NCBI GenBank assembly: GCA_002189035.1
Contig: CM007991.1
Coordinates: 744,001-808,000, forward strand
Length of the DNA stretch: 64,000 nucleotides
From: Utricularia gibba
Lineage: Eukaryota > Streptophyta > Magnoliopsida > Lamiales > Lentibulariaceae
Direction: 5' to 3'
Shown here: one piece after another, positions 58,443-64,000 of the stretch
Numbering within the stretch: position 1 is the stretch's first letter
Layout: each line of letters begins with the position of its first letter
Program-made: the position numbers and the translations under genes
Notes under the pieces: generated by a model
Databases searched by the model: none
What the model was told of the DNA's origin: nothing
Seen by the model: only the letters and a program-made list of their open reading frames with translations

Positions 58443-60431
58443 TAAGTATCATGTGAAGAATATGCTCTCCAGCATTAAACACGATCAAGATTTAGTCTGA
58501 GAGGCATTAAGCGGAATTATTGGGCTCATCAGGTGCCCCAAATCCCAAGGGGGATCACCCCCAGTGACTGCATAATTGGATTTGGAGCGGAAGGCGCGAC
58601 ATTAAAGGCCATTATCGCAAGCTAACATTTCCTGGAAGAATTAAGATCTTCCCTTACTTCTAGGGTGGAGAGGTTAGAAAACAATGGAGTATATGCAGAA
58701 GTCCATGTTTTGTTAAAAGAAAATGAATAAATTGGTTTAGTTTATTAAGAATTATGCATGAGTTTAGTTGAGGTAAGAGATAGTTTGATAATAAAGTATC
58801 AGTATATTTAAATATAATGTAATTGAATATATATATTTATAATATTTAATATTCGAAAATAAAAATTTAAATATATGAATAATATAGATATAATTAGTCC
58901 TTATTCGTCTATTTGTATATTTTAATTGTATATTAATTGTATGTAATTGTATATATAGATATAATATAGTCATATATAAAATTGGTATACATATATTAGT
59001 TATTTAAACATTGATGTATATGTAAACTTGAATATGAATTTTCTATATTATACTATCAAATAATTTTAAATATTTTTAATCACCTCCCATTTAGGATTTA
59101 TTTGTTTCCTTGTTTAAAGTAAATCTCATGTTTTTTTATTTTTCCATAAGTTTTATAAATTTTTATACCAAACATATAAAATATAATTTATATATATTTA
59201 AATATATTAAAACTGATCAACCAAACATGATATAAATGGTTTTAAAATTGGGTTCAATTTATTATTTTATTTATTCATAATTTTATAAATAAGTATATAT
59301 TTAAAATTTATAAATTTAACAAATAATTATTATTAAAAAAATTACATTTTTTTATTTTAATGCCGATTTTAAAACACGTGGAAGTTTATATTATAAACGA
59401 TGTGGGGTTATTTTTTAAAATTAAAATTTTGCGGTAACTTTTGGGATTTTTGAAAAGTGAAGGGGTATTTTTGAGTGAGGGTTCGTGAAATTTGGGGAAG
59501 TAGAGGCACGGGGAACAAAGCAATAAAACTTGCGACACCGAATCACGCCGAACAGCGGAGCGGTTAACGGGTATTTTCAGCAGTGGGATTATACCAAATA
59601 TAAATACTAATCGAACCAGGTATGTGTATATTGAGGGGGTTAATTGCTTTTTCGGGCTTCACTCTGCGTTCTTTCTCGTAGTTTTGGCCGGTGGGGTGGA
59701 ATCCAAGGGTCTTGTTTGGATAGTGCCGTTCAAATGATCTTTGTTGCTGTAATTTTCGTTATTGGGTTTTTCCGAGAGGTTTTCTTTCGGTCTTTTGGGT
59801 TTGATGATCGGATTCGAGGTGTTTCACGGGATTTCTCGTTCGACGCTCTGTTTGGGGTTTGAGGTCTTTCCTTGAATTGTTCATTTGGTGACCAATTGGT
59901 TGTAAGGTTGAAGAGTTTGTGGCCCATGATGGAGGGTGGGTTGGGAATTAGGGTTGCTGTAACACGAATTAAGAGTGCTTGGATCATTTGTTGTGTGGCG
60001 GAGTGCCCATTCGCTAGTATGGAGCTTCTCTAACTTTGTACTGATTTGCAGTTTGCGTCCTCGAATTGATTTAACATTCCTGCTGCATGTATTTTTTTTT
60101 TCTTTCTTGGATGCCGCATTACCCTCTGTGTTTGCGGATGGAATGTCTTGTGTTTAAGGAGTGTTTTTTGTTCAAGTTTCCTATTCGATCCGTGTGAGAT
60201 GGAGTTACTCCATCAATCTTTATCCGGTATTGTGTCTCATTATATTGTATTTCATGGTTCCTTAAGTCCGGTTATGCAAACAAACTAGTCTTTTGGTAGT
60301 ATATGTGTTTTTTTTTTCTGTTAAGTGAATGAAGATTTTAAAATGCATTCTTATTACAGTTCTTGTAATAGTTGTCCTTGGCGCCACATTTGAGAGGCCT
60401 TTTGAGTGGGGAGAATCAACAAGCACATTAA
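58443..60431. other. AT-rich intergenic region and 5' leader of the bromodomain gene
   Basis: 58700-59420 is very AT-rich with many TATATA/ATTTAT strings and no coding frame. From about 59500 composition becomes less AT-rich and the sequence to 60431 probably holds the leader exon and a leader intron of the bromodomain gene (T-runs before possible acceptors near 60090 and 60320). I could not fix its splice sites. No RNA gene recognised. Confidence 0.5.
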
Positions 60432-63400
60432 ATGAAGCGAAAGGGTGGCAGCAAGAAAGCAAAAGCAAAGAAACCGAAACTGGTTAACACAAATGATGCA
60501 GCATCTGATGGTACTTTCGATATTGAAAAAAAATCAGTTGTGGATGGATCCGAGAATCGAGAGGGTAACTCAGTTGCTGCAGAGACCAAGAAATCTCCAT
60601 CTCCATCAAGAGCCAATGATCAAGAAAAAGTTGGCAGCCCTGATCTTGTAGAACGACCAATTAGTAGTCCCTTTGGTAAAGTAGTATATACACGGGTAAA
60701 GGTGAAGCTCAAGAGCTCAAAAAAATTGGAATCTCCTCCTGTGGTTTCAGAGGCGGCTGCAAAAAGTGATGCTGATAAAAGTAGCCACCAAGTTTCTTCA
60801 GAACAGCCTGTCGGACTTACTGAGAAGCTGGAGGAGAGTTCAGCCACCATGTCTGACACCAACGGAGGTGCATCTACTAATACTACTGATGCTACTAAAA
60901 AGGTATTAGGCATAAAAATCAAGTCATCTAAGGGGACGGGTTCATCAAGTATGAGCCCATGCAGCAACACTGATGTGATTGAAGAGGACCTGAAGGAGAA
61001 GAAAGATATTGAGTCACAGCAGGATTCTAGGCATAATGAGCAAGAGCTAAAACTTGCACTGGAGGTAAGTGCAGTCAGCCCAACTCTACAATACCTGCTT
61101 GGACTCAAGTTTGACTTTTACATGGCTTTTATACAATTTTCCTTTCTCCAGGTAATAAAAAAAGTCATGAAGATGGATGCTGCCGAACCCTTCAATGCCC
61201 CTGTAGATCCTGTTTCTCTTGGAATACCGGTAATCAGGAAGCTCGACTTCTACATTGATGTTCATCGATAGGAAAGCCATTTAGGTTCTGTGTAATGGAC
61301 TTCAAAATGAACAAGTTGGGGACATGAGATTTCAACTTTCATGCCCATTGAAACTATTTTCACGAAAAAAAAGAGCAACAGCTGCTATACGATCACTAAA
61401 TAGTTTTTTATTCTACTTTTTCTTTTTTTATTTTTTATGCTCGGCTGGTTGAACTTATGACTGACTAATTTATTAACGTTACTTCTTGTTACTGCTGATC
61501 ATGCAGCTTTTTTGATAGCATTTGGTATGATTTCTGAAAACAGGACTACTTCGATGTCATTGATACACCAATGGATTTTGGAACTATCTGTCACAACCTT
61601 GAGAAAGGTCTGAAGTACAAGAATGCAGAAGATGTTCTCAATGACGTACGCTATATCTGGGATAATTGCTACAAGTATAATAATAAGGGTGACTTTATCG
61701 TGGAGCTTATGAAGCGAGTGAAGAAGGGCTTCACTAAATATTGGACTGCTGTTGGGCTATTCAGTTATCGAACACAAGAAACTAATGGTAACCATTTGAA
61801 CTTGGCTTGTATTTGTTATTCTAAAAATCCTTTTATGCATATGCTGAGCATGCCTTGTTTGTTTACATTGGAAAAATAAATATTTTCCCATTTATAGAGA
61901 TGAGTCAGCAATACAATATCTTTGGGGTGAAATTAAGATGTTATCCATCCTATGAAACCTAGGTATTTTATATTCAGTTTGCTGTCACACCTCAGTGGTT
62001 TTTGTTGAATATTAATTAGGTTTATCTTCTACAGCTAATCAAGAATTGCACGTTCTCTGGGCATGTTAGTCTGACCTCAAACATCTTTTGATTGAATCTA
62101 ATTTTTCTGATCTTCTGCAGCTCTTGAAATTGATTCCTCAAAGGATCCTACTACACCAACTGAAGCAAGCACTCCTGCCAGTGGTTCTGCTTTGGTCCTT
62201 TCTGGAAAAAAATTCCATGGGTATGAAACTGCTAATCTTGGTTTATGCATTGTTTGATGTAGTGTCCTAGTATATTATCCAACTTGAATGAACACACGTC
62301 ATGGACATACTCTATGTGAGGTTGATTTGGGATGGGAATCACGTGATCTTGAACGTTTGGTGAGAAGCTTGCGATTGTTTAAATGTGTATGATAATAGAT
62401 AGTGTGTCATAGTTATTTTTCATTCAATCTTTTCTCCTAATACTAGCATCCACATTTGCGTGAGGCTACTGAGTGTTATCTGGTGACCAATATATTCACA
62501 ACGTGTGCCTATATGCTCTCATTTGATATTTCTATGTTCCCTCTGTCTGAAGGTTGCAAATATTGCTTGGTTAAACGATTTACAAAGGTGTCTATAATTT
62601 GCAGACTTAAGAAACACAAAGAAGGTTGTCTGTGTGCTATATGTGTGATGATGCGGCGTAGGCAGGAGAAAGAAGAGATTGCTCGCATGATGGGACAAAC
62701 TGATAGTAGTGATGACTCACAAGGCATGGATACTAAGACTGAGGTACTTTTCAGATTGATCAATCATCTTCTTGCTCCAAGTAGTCTGGCAAAGTGCAAT
62801 GGTTCACTATGGCTGATGTTATTCTTTAGTGCCCTTGGATGTGTGTAACTGTATTGCAGTTCATGTAGTGATGTTGTTTCCCTCATTTGATCCACGCATT
62901 TTGTTTTAGGGCGTTTCACTTGGGGAAAGTCCCTTTGATGGCTACACCTCCTCAAACATTGGGAACTCCCCAGATGTGGATGCAGATCAAGAATTGAAAC
63001 TGGGTGACCTGAAAAGTATGTACAACAAGCAAAACACTGAAGTAACAACTTCAGGAAAACAAGAGGCATCTCATGATTTACATTTGAGTCGAAGGTCAGA
63101 GAATGCTATGAATAATCAAGAAAGATCTGGTGGCAGTTTATCCAGTGACGCTCAGAAAGAAACTGGAAAAAAGAGTGATGATGGAAGTCCAGCAATGGAC
63201 CATCAGAGGCCCAAGGTAAAACATGCTATATGTGTGAGTTAATGTTTTCTTTCCAACCGGCATCCAACATTTCCATGTGCATGCATACTGCATCAGAGGG
63301 ATAAATTTCTTTGGTTGTTTGCTGACAGGAACCGTTGGACAAAAACCAGAGAGCAAAAATGCTGGAGAATCTTAGGTATCTCGAGAATCCAGTACTCTTG

Positions 63401-63532
63401 GATCTCTACGGGACCTTATTTTCAAACAAACCCCAGTCTTTCTGGAATGGCCCTCACTCCTTGGTTGGTCATACGAAAGGTACCAATCGCAGAACATCTC
63501 TGGGTTCTGCCATGTCCTCCTTCCTCAAGTAG
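60432..63532 (+). CDS. Plant bromodomain protein
   Basis: Seven exons: 60432-61064, 61152-61229, 61544-61787, 62121-62220, 62605-62743, 62910-63215, 63329-63532, giving 567 residues, all phases closing. The N terminus is a Lys/Ser-rich basic region (MKRKGGSKKAKAKKPK), a likely nuclear signal, followed by about 190 low-complexity residues. The bromodomain spans exons 2-3, about residues 212-320: DYFDVIDTPMDFGTICHNLE, then IWDNCYKYNNKGDFIVELMK with the acetyl-lysine-binding Asn in YNNKGD. A short Cys-containing motif follows (HKEGCLCAICVMMRRRQEKE), which I recall from Arabidopsis At1g58025/At5g46550-type proteins. It probably reads acetylated histones; its targets are unknown. Confidence 0.88.
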
Positions 63533-64000
63533 CTTCTTCGATCCCCATTGCTAATATTGTGCAGCAATGACTGTTAAAAAGTTTTCAGTTTATGAGTAGA
63601 TTTCATGAGCCTTCTGACATTAATGTTCTCCTGGAAGTTTGCTTACTGACTTCTTGAGCAGCTTGTATGTAGGTAGCATACACCACTTTCTACTCAAAGT
63701 CTAATTTTCAACGCTCACCGATGCATTTTGCATTATTGTTTCCCTGGAAACTTGCCTGCTTTCTTCTGACTTCAGGACAGGGGAAAGCGGCCAGACACTG
63801 CAGCTTTTAGGTTAACTTGGTAAAACATCGTAGAAAATGGGGGCATATAGGGAATTCATTCAAAATATATTTAGTTGACATTTATAAATGAAATAGAATT
63901 ATATAGATTTAATTTTTAAATTATATATTTTATTGTAAATTATTAAAATGACAAAGAAATTTGAATATTTGATTAAAATATTAGGAAAAAATGATATTTC
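63533..64000. other. 3' flank of the bromodomain gene
   Basis: Probable 3' untranslated region to about 63780, then AT-rich sequence to the window end. Nothing further recognised. Confidence 0.5.

Overview
This is nuclear DNA of a flowering plant, most likely a eudicot. The evidence is: genes with many short GT-AG introns in AT-rich intergenic DNA; plant-only families (P-class PPR, IQD, LNK clock co-activator, HCF173, FAX1, PIE1, plastid enoyl-ACP reductase); and a U2 snRNA gene behind a plant USE + TATA promoter. I cannot name the species. No bacterial, viral or CRISPR system is present, and I found no previously undescribed system.

Layout, left to right: intronless PPR gene (+, 624-2126); type IIB Ca2+-ATPase (+, 3130-7156); penta-EF-hand CML49/50-like protein (+, 7705-9134); secreted alpha carbonic anhydrase (-, 9323-10874); an empty AT-rich stretch; APC7 (-, 13326-17220, 18 exons); FAX1-like plastid fatty acid exporter (-, 17868-19356); short IQD calmodulin-binding protein (-, 19786-20771); a small conserved plant protein (-, 21872-22189); PICBP-like calmodulin-binding protein (-, 22591-24257) with decayed coding-like sequence upstream; U2 snRNA (+, 25106-25302); HCF173 (-, 25518-28213); CD2BP2/LIN1-like U5 snRNP protein (-, 29451-32329); LNK1-like clock co-activator (+, 33119-35737); PHP phosphoesterase (-, 36034-37784); actin (-, 39669-41134); enoyl-ACP reductase MOD1 (+, 42716-45079); PIE1/SWR1 ATPase (-, 45717-55607, 20 coding exons plus a leader intron); proline-rich secreted protein (-, 57928-58313); plant bromodomain protein (+, 60432-63532).

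Exon models were built by hand from splice signals, reading-frame arithmetic and recalled family sequences. In nearly every gene the exon lengths and phases close exactly. The exceptions are the most useful observation here. Four otherwise intact genes (Ca2+-ATPase, HCF173 twice, PIE1, proline-rich protein) carry five apparent frameshifts, and all five are explained by one missing base in a homopolymer run. That pattern suggests homopolymer undercalling in the assembly more than real gene death, but raw reads are needed to decide.

Functionally this is ordinary housekeeping and regulatory content. Four genes in the first 24 kb concern calcium or calmodulin, two concern plastid fatty acid synthesis or export, and two (U2 snRNA, CD2BP2-like) concern splicing. 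I see no evidence that these neighbours form a functional cluster.
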